This document shows, piece by piece, positions 12,200-25,545 of a stretch of DNA of 64,000 nt (position 1 is the stretch's first letter; every line of letters starts with the position of its first letter). Both the position numbers and the translations under genes were made by a program. Under the pieces are notes generated by a model that was given only the letters and a program-made list of their open reading frames with translations, did no database searches and was not told the DNA's origin. The stretch spans positions 1,364,001-1,428,000 of the forward strand of contig CANTUQ010000060.1 in NCBI GenBank assembly GCA_947683425.1, read 5' to 3'. The stretch is from Excoecaria cochinchinensis. Its lineage: Eukaryota; Streptophyta; Magnoliopsida; Malpighiales; Euphorbiaceae.

Positions 12200-15100
12200 T
12201 AAAAAGGTGGTACGGAAGCTTGGGATATGACCGGAAGAAGCTGTCGGTGGGGAAGAAGTGACCGGCGATTACCGGTTAAATGTTGACGCGTGATGTATAA
12301 GTTTTGATGGGTATACCTAAACTGCCATCATTGTCTGAATAGAATTACCAGAATGTGATTTTGTGTGATATTAGTGAAAAAAGAAAAGAAAAAACCGTTA
12401 GATTAAGGAAATGAAAATGAAATGGAAGGTGGAATGGAGGCATCTATGAGGTATGGGTTGTTTTCAGAATTTGATGACAAATAATCAAAGTGGAACAATG
12501 CGTATGGATTCAACAATTTCAAGCTAGGGTAATAATTTGTTAATTACCCATAAATTACAGGATTTTATTTTGTAAGCTTAGTAGTTTAAGTGAGATTATT
12601 AGAAGTTAGGGCTAGGATTAAATGCTACCTACACCTATAGTGTTGGTGAGGATTTTTTTTTTTTTGACAAGTTGTTGGGGAAGATTTGATTTATACTAAA
12701 TCAAGTTATTAAACTTGTAATTTCAGCGTATGTATGTATGTATATGTATATTCCTTATGGGAGGGGTGGGTTAAGATTACGATACAAATCGCATGTAAAA
12801 TATTTAACTCTTTGCATCACATATATTGGCCCATTCAATTTAGCCAGTAAGTATAATTATGCTAATAATTGATTAATGATTAGTAATATTTAAGTATTAG
12901 TAAAATTATATAGAATATTGCTGTGATTGTGTAATTACTAAAATGAAATACATTTTTTTTAAAATGTAAGAGTATATTTTTTCCATATTAATAAACAAAA
13001 TAAATAATAATATAATATAAAAATTTATAAATTGTTCAAACAAATAAGAAAAAAAATGCTAATCAATAAATATAAAAATCTATTATTTTCTAAATTCTCA
13101 TGTGCAGAGCTGCATAACTTGACACTTTTATGCAAGTCTTTAAGCCGAAGGGTAAATTCCTAGTAAGAAGACATCTTCATAGCAAAAACTTTGACGTTCA
13201 GTACAAACTATATCCGGGTTGTCTATCGCTACTTTAGAACTTTACTCTGCGATGAATCCAAATTTAAACATTTCGCCTATGAAGTTTGAAAAATCTAATC
13301 AAATACTAAGAAATTGGAATAAGAGATGATTTGGTTCCATCCCCACTCCATATATGCTCTTGAAATACTGATGCATATCTTTCCATATTTCTTTAATGCT
13401 TTAACAATAAATAACCCCAATTAAAGTAAATATCAAACAGCCCCCTAAAACTTGAGTAAAACAGTAAAGACAATAAGAAAAAACTGTGCCCAATCTTGCT
13501 TGCATTTACTTTCGTAGAGCTGGCTCTACTAACGGTTGCTCGTAGAAAACAGGTTTTTTCAAATACCACGGTGCTCTGACAATTCCAGTTCGAGGAATAA
13601 GATGAATATTTTGATTTTAGTTTGTATTAAGAATTGAAACATATAAGATGTGTGAAAAATCGGTATAAATCAGTAATTTTGTTTTTGTGATAAATAAATT
13701 GGTATTGGTTCTTACTTCCTGTAGAAAAAGCTGTTGTTTTTAACCTCGTAGGGTAAATAACTACTGATTGTTGTTATAAAAATTTAACCAAACGCGTTAT
13801 TGTTATTTTTAATTTTTTAACCTTGTAGGGTAAATAACTACTAATTGTTGTCAAAAAAATTTAACCGTTATTGTTAAGAGAAAAAAAAAAAAAACTACCA
13901 CATTATTCTTACTTTGTCTTTTAAATTAATTGAATTGAACCAAAAACTGAATATGAGTAATTTTATTTATTCGGTTAAATCTTTTCAATTTATAAAATAT
14001 TCTTCTTGTAATAGTCAAATAATTGGTTTTTAGCTATGTTATAATATACGACTTATTTAATTATAATTATTTAACATTTAAAATTTTAATTCTTAAATAT
14101 ACTATTTAAAAGTGTAATTAATGATTGAATTTGTTATAAAAAACTAGATGTCATTAGATTATATAATTTTGATATTAAAATGTAATTTGTGGTATAGAAA
14201 TTAAATGTCCATAAACCATTCTGTTATTAATTATATAAATTTTGATTTTATTAAAATAAAATATATCAAAAGGAGCCAATCAAATGCAGACACTTATCTT
14301 CATCTGCTGCCATAGGCAAAATGTTAATTTCTTTTTTTTTAACTTGCAAAATACCAAATTATGGCAAAGCCTGAGTAAGAGGGGTGTTTATGGTATTATA
14401 CAAACAGAGCCATTAATTTCAGGTTCTTTAACCAACCAAATACTGCGCAAGATATCTTCTATTCAATAACTCAGGACCACTTCTTTATCTGTCTGCATGA
14501 ACGGATCTTTTTTTCCTTTAAAAACATTTCAGCCTTTTCATATCATTATTAATATATAAAATAATAATTCAAATCGGTAGCTATTGAACCTTGAAGGATC
14601 ATTCCAGCTTAACACGTGATTACTGTTGCTTTTTATAATTTATTATTATTATCTAATCATTTGACATACTTTATCCGTTCCTTAATAATTTTCATTTTTT
14701 AAAAAAATTTGATATTTTATTTTAAATATCATTTTTAAATTTTTAATATAATTTTTTTTTCAATTTTTAATACGATATTAATTTCATAATAAATTTTCAA
14801 TATTATTTAACTAATTAAATTTAACTTATAATTTTCGAAGGATAATTTAGTTATTATCTACTATATTTAATTATAAATTTAGAACTAATTAATATTTTTT
14901 AATCTTAATAAAAACATTAAAAATGACAGATATTATAAAACGGAAGGCCTACAAGATACGCATGATTTCAGCAATTCAATTAAAACTTTTTTTGTACATT
15001 AAATTATTAACACTCATATACTACTTATCACTCAGCCATTTTAACTTTTTCTTTATTGATTCCATTCATGAATAAACTTTTTTTTTTTTTTCTAAATTTG

Positions 15101-18100
15101 ATAATTTCAGTTTGGATATATTAAAATTGCTTTTTGTATAAAGTTGCAATGAGAAATTAAAAATGATAAAGAGGGCACCGTCATCTCTTGTCCATTTTGC
15201 ACAGGAAATGGGGCACACCACACAACCGACAACAACTATGGTATTTTCCACGTTGACAAAAGAACCATGTTTGTCTGTCTGCACTGTCCACTCATTTATA
15301 ATAATAATTTATCGTCACCTTCCGGAGAAAGCCAAAATTAGTTGAAAGGTGAGCTAGTCTACTTGCTAACCGTACCAGAGATTAGACATATGGATGATTA
15401 TTTTGTTACCATAGTAATTTATTTTAGTTGGCATTCTTAATTTTTCTTGTCAAGTTTATAAAGTAGAGACTTTTTTTTATTTATTTTTAGAATAGAAAGT
15501 AGAGACCTAACGTTACGTTTCATTGTAAACTCGTAATTTAGTATGATAAATCTGATTAACAACATATAATTGCTATTCTTCTCAAAAAAACCTTATAATT
15601 GCTATTAGTAATTAAAGAATTCTAATTTCCTCATAATCCATCCAACTTATATGGCTAATTAAGACACTAGTGAATAAGTTTTCGAAATATTAACTCAATT
15701 TTAGGGACATACAAGTCACTTCATTTTTTTTTTTAAATCAACATAATAGCATTATTAAAAAATAAAATCAGCTGAAGAAATATATATAAGGTGAGGAGAG
15801 TCATATCTCAAAACATAAGATTTCATATAGAAATGGATGCTCTAACTAGTAAATGAGCCACCCAATTCCCACACATTTAACAAAATCAAATTTAAATTTT
15901 GCATTATTAGGAAAAAAAACAATATTTTCAAAATCAAACTCATAGCATTTTCGATCTCTTAAGTCACTAATTGAATGATAAGTTTAACCTTCAAGATGCG
16001 TGTATATTAAAGATAATTTGGCTTTTTATTAAAACTTGCTATATATTTAAAAATAGCTATTGATGTGCTGAATGGTGTACTACAAGCGTTGTTGATTTAT
16101 TTGCTCTCAAGATTTTCCACAATTATGGGGACTGATTTTCAAAATTGGGTCAACTGATTCAATGGGATTTTATGCTTTATCAGATATTACTTGTGAAGTC
16201 CTTGGGTTAGAATTCAGTCTATTGTGTTATCATAGTACACAATACATTGAATTACAACAATAATAGTATAATATAGGTTTAATTCTGAGTATCAAAGTTA
16301 GTAATTGTAAGAAAGTTAGTCTAAGCACATAAATGGGAAGATAAGATACAGATGGCTTTTGTTTTAAGCTTAGATGAACTAACTTGCAAATATAATACTT
16401 CTACTTCTGGAAATAACAATTACAGGAATAATGTTGGTAGAGGATTAAATTAAATGACAACATCGGTAGAGGAATATTTATAAAGTTGATGTTATTTAGA
16501 CTTCTGGTGATACCTTGCCTTAATGGTTGAGTTGGTGGGTGTTATATATATATTAATTCTTAACAAAGAGAATTAATCAAAATTATTAAATATTGAACTA
16601 TCCTGGTTTAGCATATATTTAAATTACATTCTAACACCAATTAAACAATTATTCATCAACATAAATAAGTCATTACATTATGTGTATAATGTACTATTGC
16701 ACTCTATCAAAACATATAATTAATGTACAATCCTACCATTTTGCCTTTAATCTTTTATATTTATATTAGTTTTCGTATGACCGTGCAATAATACGCTATA
16801 ATATATTTAAAAAAAGAACACAAATAAAAGAAAAATAAATTGATATTGCATTTTTGAAGATTAAAAATTAATAAAAAAAAAAGTAAGAGAAAAAATGCAT
16901 GGGTCCAATAAGACAAATATATATATGATGGTAACAATTAAGTCAAAACTTTGATAAACTTTAGCCATTAATTGACAGATAAAAGAAGAATACACCAATC
17001 TGTAAGAACCCTCATCCTCAATTATTACATAAATTTATTTTTTCAACTTAAAAAGAAAAATTAAACAGCCTAGACTCTACCCCACTCTTCCATTCCATCT
17101 CTTCCTTTCCTTTCGTGTTTCCCAACAACAGGGCCTTGAAATAATTTTAAGTTCTGAAGCGAATCCGAGGTATTCCCTAATCATAATTAATTTTATATAA
17201 TCAATCTTTATTATGCTAAAATTCAGCTCCATCGTGTTCTCTATTAGTTCAATTTTAAAAGAGTAAGTACGACTAATTCAAGTAAGCAAGTAAATCCCTT
17301 TTCAATTTCAACTGTTTTAAACGAAAATATTTACAAGTTTTTTGAGACTTTTGGTATAAAATCAAGGGTAGTTTTAACTATCATAAGCAATTTCAGTCCT
17401 ATCGGTAAAATCCGGTCTATACAAGATTTTTCTTGAAATATACACATAAAAGAAACAAATCTAGTCTTAAAATTAGAAGAAAATCTCTTTTAAGACGTGT
17501 AGAGACATGTAGAAGGGTAGAAATAAAATTGAATATTATTCAGTAATGGCGAATGAGGCAAGAACAAGCAGCTACCAATATCTAACATAAAATTAAGAAC
17601 CAAAACAATCAAATATCTTTGCTGAATTATTGGTTGGCATAAACATGTGTCACCCTACAATACATCCACTATTTTATGGACATGGGAACTAAAATAATAC
17701 AACAATATTAAAAAAAAATTGAAGATGCTGTTAATTATGGGATTTGTACTTATAAATTATTAGTTGTCATGTTCAACAAATACTTTATTTTAACCTAGGG
17801 ATTGCTTGTTCATTAAATCCTTAATTTAGCAACTTGATATATGTTTCCTTCCACGTCAAATTGCACGGTTTCTGTTCTCCTCCTCTCTACTACTATACAT
17901 CAACTTGATGTACTAACAATGATCTATTACTATGGTTCACAAATATATATATATATATGCAATAAAAATTTATTTACTTTATAAGTGTAAAACAATTTGT
18001 AAAAGCTGTATATGTATATTTATACTTTAAACTATAAAGAAATCTTTTCGCTCTTTTAAACATACATGCATATCCATGTCTCATATAATGAGCTTTTGGA

Positions 18101-19400
18101 AATATGTTAGAATACTTTTCGGTAGGCTGAAAAAAATAACAGAAAAATCATTAAATCGATAATTAAAATTGAGTTTAATCGAGTTGTGCGGTTTGATTGA
18201 ATATACATGAGAATTTTGATTTTAAAAATTATGGTAAATAGATTTAGACTGATTATTTGACTTTAATATCTTGTTAATCCGTTGTTTAACGGTTAATCGA
18301 TTATATATATATATATATATATATGGTACTTAAGTATAATTTTTACATTTTAATTATTACCATTTTACTCTATATAAAGATGAGTATATTTTATACGTTA
18401 ATCATCAAAAATCATCCATCAATATTAATAAGTGATAAATTAGTGCTAATTTTTTTTATTATGGTTATTGTTTGATGTTACCAAATAAGGGATCTGAAAG
18501 AAATAATGAAGAGCAAGATATAATGCAGCTGCTTCAGTGTTCTTGTATTGGCGATGAATCTCCATTATGTAGAACCCAAACTTTAATCTCCATCTTATGT
18601 TGGATATTACGAAGCACATAATTAGTAATGGATACGTTAATTTGATGACAAAGTTCATGTACATTTAAGGTCATTTCAAGAGGTTATTATTATGTTCTTA
18701 ATTAAACATGCTTCAAGATAATGGAATTATGCACTCGCCACTCAATAATAGCATTATGGTTTTCAGCAGTCGATCATAATTATTATTTATTTTCTAGTGA
18801 TAAAAAGCTAATGTTTATTGCTTTTATTTTATTGTGCAAGTATGTAGACGTTGTTGTTGTTGTTGTTTTTTTTTACACAAATACCTTGGACAATGCCGCT
18901 ATTACAATGAAATATTTTCTCTATAATAAATTCAAAATGGATATCTTTGTCATGCCAAGTATTTTCTTGGATTGGAGAGAGGAAGATTTTTCAATGGAAT
19001 AGTACCTCTATCAGACAATCTTTAAAATTCAACTGTTTCAATTTGCTTTGAAATGAATTAAAAATTTGATAAAAATAATTAGATTTGCAATACTATGAAT
19101 ATAAAGTAACGAGAGAAAAACGATGAATTGAGTGATTAATAAACAATGCTTGAAAAGAGAAAAAACCTTGAAAAAAATTTTAGATGGATGAGTAGTGAAA
19201 TGCGAAAACGAGCCATATGTTTCTACTTTTGTCAGCATTTTATACTGAAAAAGCTAACAGCACTTGGTTAGCTATGTAGTATATAGATGTATTTTATACC
19301 AATACTGTAATGAATTAATATCTAAGCAATTTTCTAGCAAAAATTAGTGAGAAAAACATCTTTTATGCTAAATGGTTGCTAAAATTAGCAAAACCCCTCA
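12200..19400. other. intergenic region, no gene recognised
   Basis: Seven kilobases of AT-rich sequence with only short open frames. There are simple AT tracts (for example 17943-17958 and 18302-18324) and scattered poly(T) runs. A related pair of segments near 13740-13870 shares the text TAACCTCGTAGGGTAAATAACTAC or a near copy. A pyrimidine-rich patch at 17080-17130 resembles a plant leader but is not followed by a credible coding frame. I found no tRNA, known microRNA or protein domain. Confidence 0.6.
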
Positions 19401-19439
19401 CCAATATTTACCCAATGATCTTCAGTATAAGAAAGAGGC

Positions 19440-19712
19440 AATAGCTTAACAGTTCACGAAGGGAAAATCAAAAGTGGCTTCAAAATGCTCATATGCATCT
19501 AAAGGGTGTGAAACATTAGATTGCTGTATGCAAGTTTTCAGTATTCTCCACCAACTTCTGGACACTTTCACTCTATTGCTATATGCTATAATATTATGTG
19601 CATTATCTACAATTGAACATACCGCAACCTGAGTCGGAGGAGCAGCTAAAATCAATCTTGCTAACTTCAGAAAGTGATAAATTTGGAGAGCAACTGCAGA
19701 CCTTCCAACCAC
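19440..19712 (-). repeat. diverged repeat downstream of rpl2, related to 39060-39300
   Basis: On the minus strand this segment shares with 39300-39060 the blocks TATTATAGCA...ATAGAGTGAA and CTTTAG-TGCATATGA-CAT in the same order and with similar spacing (about 75 versus 86 bases). It lies about 360 bases downstream of the rpl2 stop and may be transcribed in its 3' region. An 88-codon open frame here has no recognisable domain and is not called as a gene. Confidence 0.4.
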
Positions 19713-20067
19713 AAAGCAGTTAGAAATTGGTAAATTATTTCACAAAGTTTGTGACTTTCCATTCAAAAATAGCTATAACTGAACAGGGAGAACTCATTTA
19801 ATGGTCAATTAAAATAGTAAAACCACAGCAAATGCACATATATGCAGGGCGCACAACTCTAGAATTATGAAGCTAAGGATTTGACGTCCGTGGAACTTGA
19901 CAAATGAAAGAGAACACTAAGTCCATTTGACAATAAACTTCGCTTTAGATGTGTAAAGTAGAACAAGTCAAAAAAATATTTTCTTGAAGGAAAAACAAGG
20001 AATTGCTAAAATCATTTAGAGGCATTGTAGTCAGATGTGAATTATGAGAAAACAAACAGGAAAAAGA

Positions 20068-21620
20068 TCATTTCTTTTTCCTGGGTTCTATGAACTTGCC
20101 AAAAGTGCCTTTGCGCTTTTTTTCTTGATTCCTGCCACATTTAGTTGGCTTGCCCCATGGTGTTTGTGACACTCTCCCATAAGAACCGCTACTTTTGCTC
20201 CGGCCTTCACCTCCACCATGAGGGTGATCCACTGGATTCATTGCCACTCCGCGAACCACTGGTCTTCTACCCAACCAGCGGCTCTGCCCAGCCTTCCTAA
20301 GCTTCCGTGTATTATGGCTAGGATTTGAAACTCTGCCAATTGTGGCCCGACACCGAGAATCAATCAATTTTTCAACACCAGAAGGCAGTTTCACCAAACA
20401 GTTTTTTGAATTAGGCTCTTTCATGATCTTAGCACAAGTGCCTGCAGCTCGAACCAGCTTCCCACCTTGACCTGGGTTCATCTCTATGTTGTGGATGAAT
20501 GTTCCAATACGCATAGAAGCCAGTGGCATGCAAGCACCCGCTTGTGAATTGATATCAAGATAAGCCATTTGTCTTGCCATCTTGTCCTTCAACGAAAGAC
20601 TATCCGCAGCATCTGTCAAGAAAAAAAAGAGTACAAAAAGTACACATTTTGCAGCTAAGAAAGCAATACTACAACTTCAAGCAAAGAAATTCCATAAGGG
20701 TCAATTCCAATAGATGAGGATTGGATGGAAAATTTTAAGTTCAGGTTATGTTAATGTTTTATGATTTTACACTTTAAACACAAACCAAATCTGCCCGCAT
20801 TTCGAATCAAATGCACCCTTAAAGGTCCTGAATTTCTCCCCTTCCTCAAAAAAGAAAAGACTAATAAAATAAATAAACCAACGAACTAAAACACTTCCAT
20901 CATTTTCTTTGGTTTTCCAGCAAATAAATTCAAGAACTACTATTATTTTCTATAATAAAAAGTAGTTAGTGAACGCTACACCCAGATGGAGCAAAACGAA
21001 ATTCAATAGAATAAAATTCTAACTCATCTAATGCATTTTATTCTATTCTATTCTATTCAGTTTGATTTGTTGTACTTAGTTTTGAATCTTTCGTTCTGAA
21101 TCTTTCATTCTGCTTTTGTTTCTCTGCCTCAAGTCTGAAAACCTTTAGAAAACTTCTCATTTGCCAACAACATTATTCCTTTCAAGGAAAAAAAAAAAGA
21201 GGGGAACCAATTTTTTCTCTTCTTAAATTACCTCAACAACCAAACAGTAAAATTGCCTCAGAAAAGCAATTGCTCCTCTTGTTTTCCCCATTTCCTAATT
21301 CCCAAATTAGATAATAAACAAAAATAAAAAAAAATAATAATAATAATAAAAAATTCTTAAGTTCACAGCAAGAGACGAGAAATTGAAAAATTGAAGGAAA
21401 TGCAGCAATTAAGATCAGCACGGATATGATTTATGCATGTATAATTGAAAATAATAAGAAACACAGTAAGAGTACCAGTAGAGAAACTACGAAAAGCAGG
21501 GTTGATGGATGAGTTAGAAGCGGGTTGAAGAAACCTTTTCAAGAGAGCTGATGAAGCCACGCGAGCTCTCCATAGAGCCATCGATTCCCTATACCCATAA
21601 CCATTTGCCCAGTGGGTCAT
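20068..21620 (-). CDS. rpl2: mitochondrial large-subunit ribosomal protein L2, C-terminal half, nuclear-encoded
   Basis: Two coding exons, 21620-21476 and 20612-20068, join in frame (ACT G|GT...AG|AT GCT) to give 229 residues. Exon 1 encodes a basic, Ser/Ala/Arg-rich N-terminus ending SFST, typical of a mitochondrial presequence. Exon 2 is a complete L2 C-terminal domain with GACMPLASMRIGT, GQSRWLGRRPVVRGVAMNP and the conserved HPHGGGEG loop that lies near the peptidyl-transferase centre in ribosomes. The N-terminal RNA-binding half of L2 is absent. In many eudicots the 5' half of rpl2 remains in mitochondria and the 3' half is nuclear (Arabidopsis At2g44065), so this is the expected product rather than a truncation. 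The second ATG at 21581 (MALWRAR...) is an equally good start and would give 216 residues. An acceptor (TTGTAG|TTC) at 21633 implies upstream leader exons. Confidence 0.92.
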
Positions 21621-24130
21621 TTTGAAATTGAACTACAACATATTTTGCAAGTCACACCTCCTTTCAAGTTTTATCCAAACATTGCATGTCCCTCCTAGAC
21701 GAAAATTTTATATTAAATAGTTTGATTACTGTCATGCTATGAAAATTTTTATTTTTGTTTAATCATTTTCTTCGTCTTTTAAGCTCGTATCCGTATCTAG
21801 TGAATCCTCATCATCATCACCAGATTCGGATTCTTCCACAAAATGCCGTAGTCAGAATATAATTCTAATTTTATACTTAGTAGACCATTAGAATCTATCC
21901 ATATGAAAAGATGCATCAGGGCAAAACTAAAACTAATAAAAAAAAATTCTAGAAAATACTTCATGAAAAAAGCCAGGACCTAAGCTTGTGTCACAGCAGC
22001 TTCTCAATCTAATCACTATAGCAGTAGTCGACAAATGAGTCAGTAAGCCAGCCAGGAGAAAAGAACTTATAAAATGAAAAGGATTTATCCAATAGCTAGA
22101 TAAAACCTGATTCTTTACCCTAAATACCAAATAATAACATGCACAAAAGACCTTTAATAATCACTATTATCTGATAAGTGTCCTTATTTAGTGATAAAAA
22201 CCTAGCCTAGAATAAAATTAAAGCAGCATAAAAAGTAAGCATACGGCAAACCACCAATGTTATTGAAACCGGACTGGATACAAAACCGGCAAGGCTGAGG
22301 GTTCGTGGTTCGACCGGTTCAACCGGGTTTTTTCTATTTTTTTAAAATATTATTAATTAGTATAATTGTTATAAGTACTATTGTTACCCCACTTGTGTTT
22401 ATGACTCCTTTTGGGCCTTTTTATTTCCCTATTGGCTTGCTCAAGTGCATCAACCAGACCCAGATGGAATTTTGTTTGATATAGACTCCAAATGGGGCAC
22501 CCTGAGACTTTGTGTTGTGAGCAAATGTGGAATATCTTTCTAGTAAATGCATAGTGAGGAGGGTGAAGTTCACTAGGTGTCCCTAAGCTCATCACCAAAT
22601 TACTTAAAATATTCCTAAATTTTAATTTGTATTCTTAAGAATTCTTATATCATTTTGCTCGTTTTTCTAAGAGGTAATAGCAACTGACATTTTTTTTTTT
22701 TCCTGGCTACTAAATCATTATCCTTGAATTATTATCTGGAACTGTTAATTATAAGAAGAAGAAAAGACAAGCTAATGAAAAAAAAATACATATTTCCTAA
22801 TAAGTTAAAACTAAAAACTTCTTTTTTACAAAATACATGTATTTGAAAAGTTAACCATCTATTAATAGATTTCATACACAAACTCAATAATTATCAATTG
22901 CATATTGTGATTGAAACTTGAAAACTACGATAAAAACAATTAATAAATCACAGAAAAAGCATGACCAGTTCAAGGCAAGCAAGAAACATTTAGTCCCTGT
23001 AAATCTATTATTCAATTATCCAAACTCCAGCTCAAGAATTTGACAGAGACAGCCAAAATTAAAGTTCTCTAGAATCAACTGTCAATTCCAAGTTTACAAT
23101 TGCAATCTTTGTTATCAGAGAATTAACTTTTAATAATATTAACTCCAATATTAAAATGCCTAATTTGCTTTCATTACCAAACAATTAGCTTGAAAATTAA
23201 GTCAGTCCATGCAGAGTTTCTTTTTCACCCACTACCATACATAATCTTGCGTAAACAGTAAGCCATGCCCAGTCCTCAAATTGCCAAAAAAACCGAATAC
23301 GAATCCTTAACATAAAACAAAACCAGGTGCACAAAAGAATCTAATGTTTGATACAACTCACCGATTTGCAGTAGCTACCACAGGACTCCGGCGACGGTGA
23401 GACGTCGGACTGGCAATGGGCGGCGGCCACTGAAAGAAGAGAGCAAGTGAAGTGAAAATGAAAAAGAAAGGGCAAAAGGCAGAACCTCTCACAACATACC
23501 CTCTTTTTTCATTTTTCTTTTTTCCTTTTAGTAAAACGGCTGGTTATCCAATCGGTTCGCGGTTGAACCGGCCGGTCCGGTCCGATTTCAATAACATTGC
23601 AAACCACCAATTATATTTTATGGGAGGCCAAACAGAGGTCTAAGGAGAATTTAATCAAACACATGGCATGCTAATTCAATTAAACACTACTATGAAATCA
23701 GAGCAAAAACATTGTCTATTAAACATATAATTGGAAAAGACTTTATCAGTCTGATACAAATATGAAGAATAACTTGCATTAAAACATTGAAACTTCAACT
23801 GCAAAATGGTTGATTCAACTATCAGCATCCAAAAATCAAAAGAGTTAGCAACCATATCAAGCGTAACATCCAATCCAGCTGGAAAGAATCAAAGCCATAA
23901 TAGAGACTATAAGATATCCACAAAGAGAAAAAGAAGCTGACCTGGAGGCCGGCGACGACTGGATGGTGGAGAGGTAGAGAGGCGGCGAGGGTGGAAGGGG
24001 CAGAGTGGAGGACTGGATGGTGAGAGAGAGAGAGGGCCCCAACAGAGGGACAGAAGAGGAAGTGATTACGACGGGGCACTTGGGATTTGGGATGAGACCC
24101 GTTGGACACTTTGAACAAGGCCAATCGAGT
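21476..24130 (-). promoter_or_regulatory. probable spliced 5' leader of rpl2
   Basis: Exon 21632-21476 starts after a good acceptor. Upstream on the minus strand are two leader-like segments with splice signals. One is 23429-23362, preceded by CTCTTCTTTCAG and ending TCG|GTGAGT. The other ends at 23942 with CTCCAG|GTCAGC and extends to perhaps 24130. Both are rich in CCGCCG and pyrimidines. The 23429-23362 segment lies inside the transposable element at 22256-23598. It is either an exonised piece of the element or the element's own leader, and which of the two segments is used cannot be decided here. Confidence 0.4.
22256..23598. mobile_element. TIR element with 10-bp TSD (Mutator-like), in the rpl2 leader
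   Basis: The ends AATGTTATTGAAACCGGAC and GGTCCGATTTCAATAACATT are inverted repeats with one mismatch in the outer 18 bases, followed inward by imperfect ACCGGTT/AACCGG-rich sequence. A perfect 10-bp duplication GCAAACCACC flanks it at 22246-22255 and 23599-23608. A 10-bp duplication fits the Mutator superfamily (9-11 bp) better than hAT. No transposase is present. The interior contains an exon-like GC-rich segment (about 23362-23450). Confidence 0.8.
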
Positions 24131-24557
24131 TGAAATTTAGGTGGGTCGGTTTTGGACGAGCTCAAATATACAGTAATTAAATTGAATTGGATTGAATTTG
24201 GATCAAACTTTTTTTTGATAGACTGGACAAAATTTTTGGATTTAGGGTATAAAAGTTTTATTTTTTATTTTAAATTTTAATAATATTTTATAAAATCTCC
24301 AAATTACCATATTAGATTGTATAGGAATGAAGTTGCAATGCAATCTAATACATTTTAAAAAAAAAAAAGTCTCTATGACTCTGAATTTTATAGTTATTTG
24401 TTAAATAATTTTTATTTTTTAAATATTTCTTTTATATAATTCAATTGGATCTTGCAAAGTACTTTTAAGAGAAAAATATAATTATTCACCAGAATTATAA
24501 ATTTTGCTATAAATTTATATAATTATCATCATCATATTATTTCAGCCAAAACACATT

Positions 24558-24984
24558 TTTTAAGTCCCTAAACTTTTTAAATTTTTATCATTAAACCCCT
24601 ATACTTTTATTTGGCAACATTAAGCTTTTAAAATTTTATTTTTTCACATTAAATTTATGAAAAACGTAAAGTTAAATTGTGTATCGTGCTAAAAGTGTGT
24701 ATCATACTTAACACGTCTTTAGTATCTACATCAAAAGTTCAATTTGAAGTGCTCTTATATATTTTTTTTTTATCAATTTTAAATTAAAAGATATTATCAA
24801 TTGGTGATTCAATTTCAAACTGATAAGGATTAGCACATCATCCATATACCAAAGACACGTGAAATAATGAATTGTTTAATTTAAAGTTTTTTTTTCACTG
24901 AGAACTTAATGTGTAAAAAAAAAAGTTTAAGAACTCAATATTGCCAAATAAAAGTAAAACAAAAAAAGATCAGGGATTTAAAAA
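24558..24984. mobile_element. foldback MITE candidate with about 100-bp arms
   Basis: The left arm reads TTAAGTCCCTAAACTTTTTA, then ACTTTTATTTGGCAACATTAAG and CACATTAA. The right arm, reverse-complemented, reads TTTAAATCCCTGATCTTTTT, then ACTTTTATTTGGCAATATTGAG and CACATTAAG. Spacing is similar and the element is AT-rich and non-coding. I could not find a convincing target duplication, so the ends are approximate. Confidence 0.65.
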
Positions 24985-25037
24985 TATTTACGTATTATCT
25001 CACTTCAAACTTGTGCTTGGGAGATGCTGTGAGTATG

Positions 25038-25115
25038 GGGACAAAGATTTGAATAGGGCATTTTGTAAAGGTATTTACCAAAATAGGGCGAAAGGAAAAT
25101 TTTTTCCGGGATGGG
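25038..25115. repeat. left terminal inverted repeat of MULE 1
   Basis: It aligns, inverted and with gaps, to 37125-37204. Shared blocks include GACAAAGATTTGA, TTTACCAAAATA, then GG-GAAA-GAAAA and TTTTCCG. Confidence 0.75.
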
Positions 25116-25545
25116 GGTATTTTGGTCAATGCTACAGGATTGACCTGCAGCATGCGACAACTGGCAACAGATGCCGTAGGCGTCAGCTGCGGCATCTCCC
25201 CTCATGCATGCTGCAGCTGACAGCTGCGGCAAGTGACGTCATATGCTGTAGCTTTCAGCTGCGGCATTTGTCATCCAGGGAGCAGCTGCAAGGTTGCTCC
25301 CTGCTTCGTTGTAAGGATGCTCAGTCACGCGTGAATAGTGTCACGCGTGATTGACATCCCATTGAATTGCTAAATAAATGGGAATGAATGGTTTTGAAAG
25401 ATCCGACCCTTTTATAAGGGGTGAATATGTGCCCTAAGCCAATTCAATTTCTACCTTCTCTTCGTATGCATAAGAATTATACATTGTTCCTTTGCTGTTT
25501 TGTTGTATAAACACCAACCGATATATTTTTTTTTAATTTGGTAAT

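Noticed and set aside
18446..19238. Several short frames (66-93 codons) in AT-rich sequence
   Set aside because: Hydrophobic, Tyr/Phe/Ile-rich translations typical of random AT-rich DNA; no start context, introns or domains to support them.
23822..24165. Two overlapping Pro/Ser-rich frames (100 and 102 codons, minus)
   Set aside because: The composition reflects a CT-rich leader-like region ending in a splice donor at 23942; better read as a possible 5' UTR exon of rpl2.
24941..25354. 137-codon plus frame and opposing minus frames
   Set aside because: They span the MULE 1 left TIR and its CTGCGGCAT subterminal repeats; no domain.
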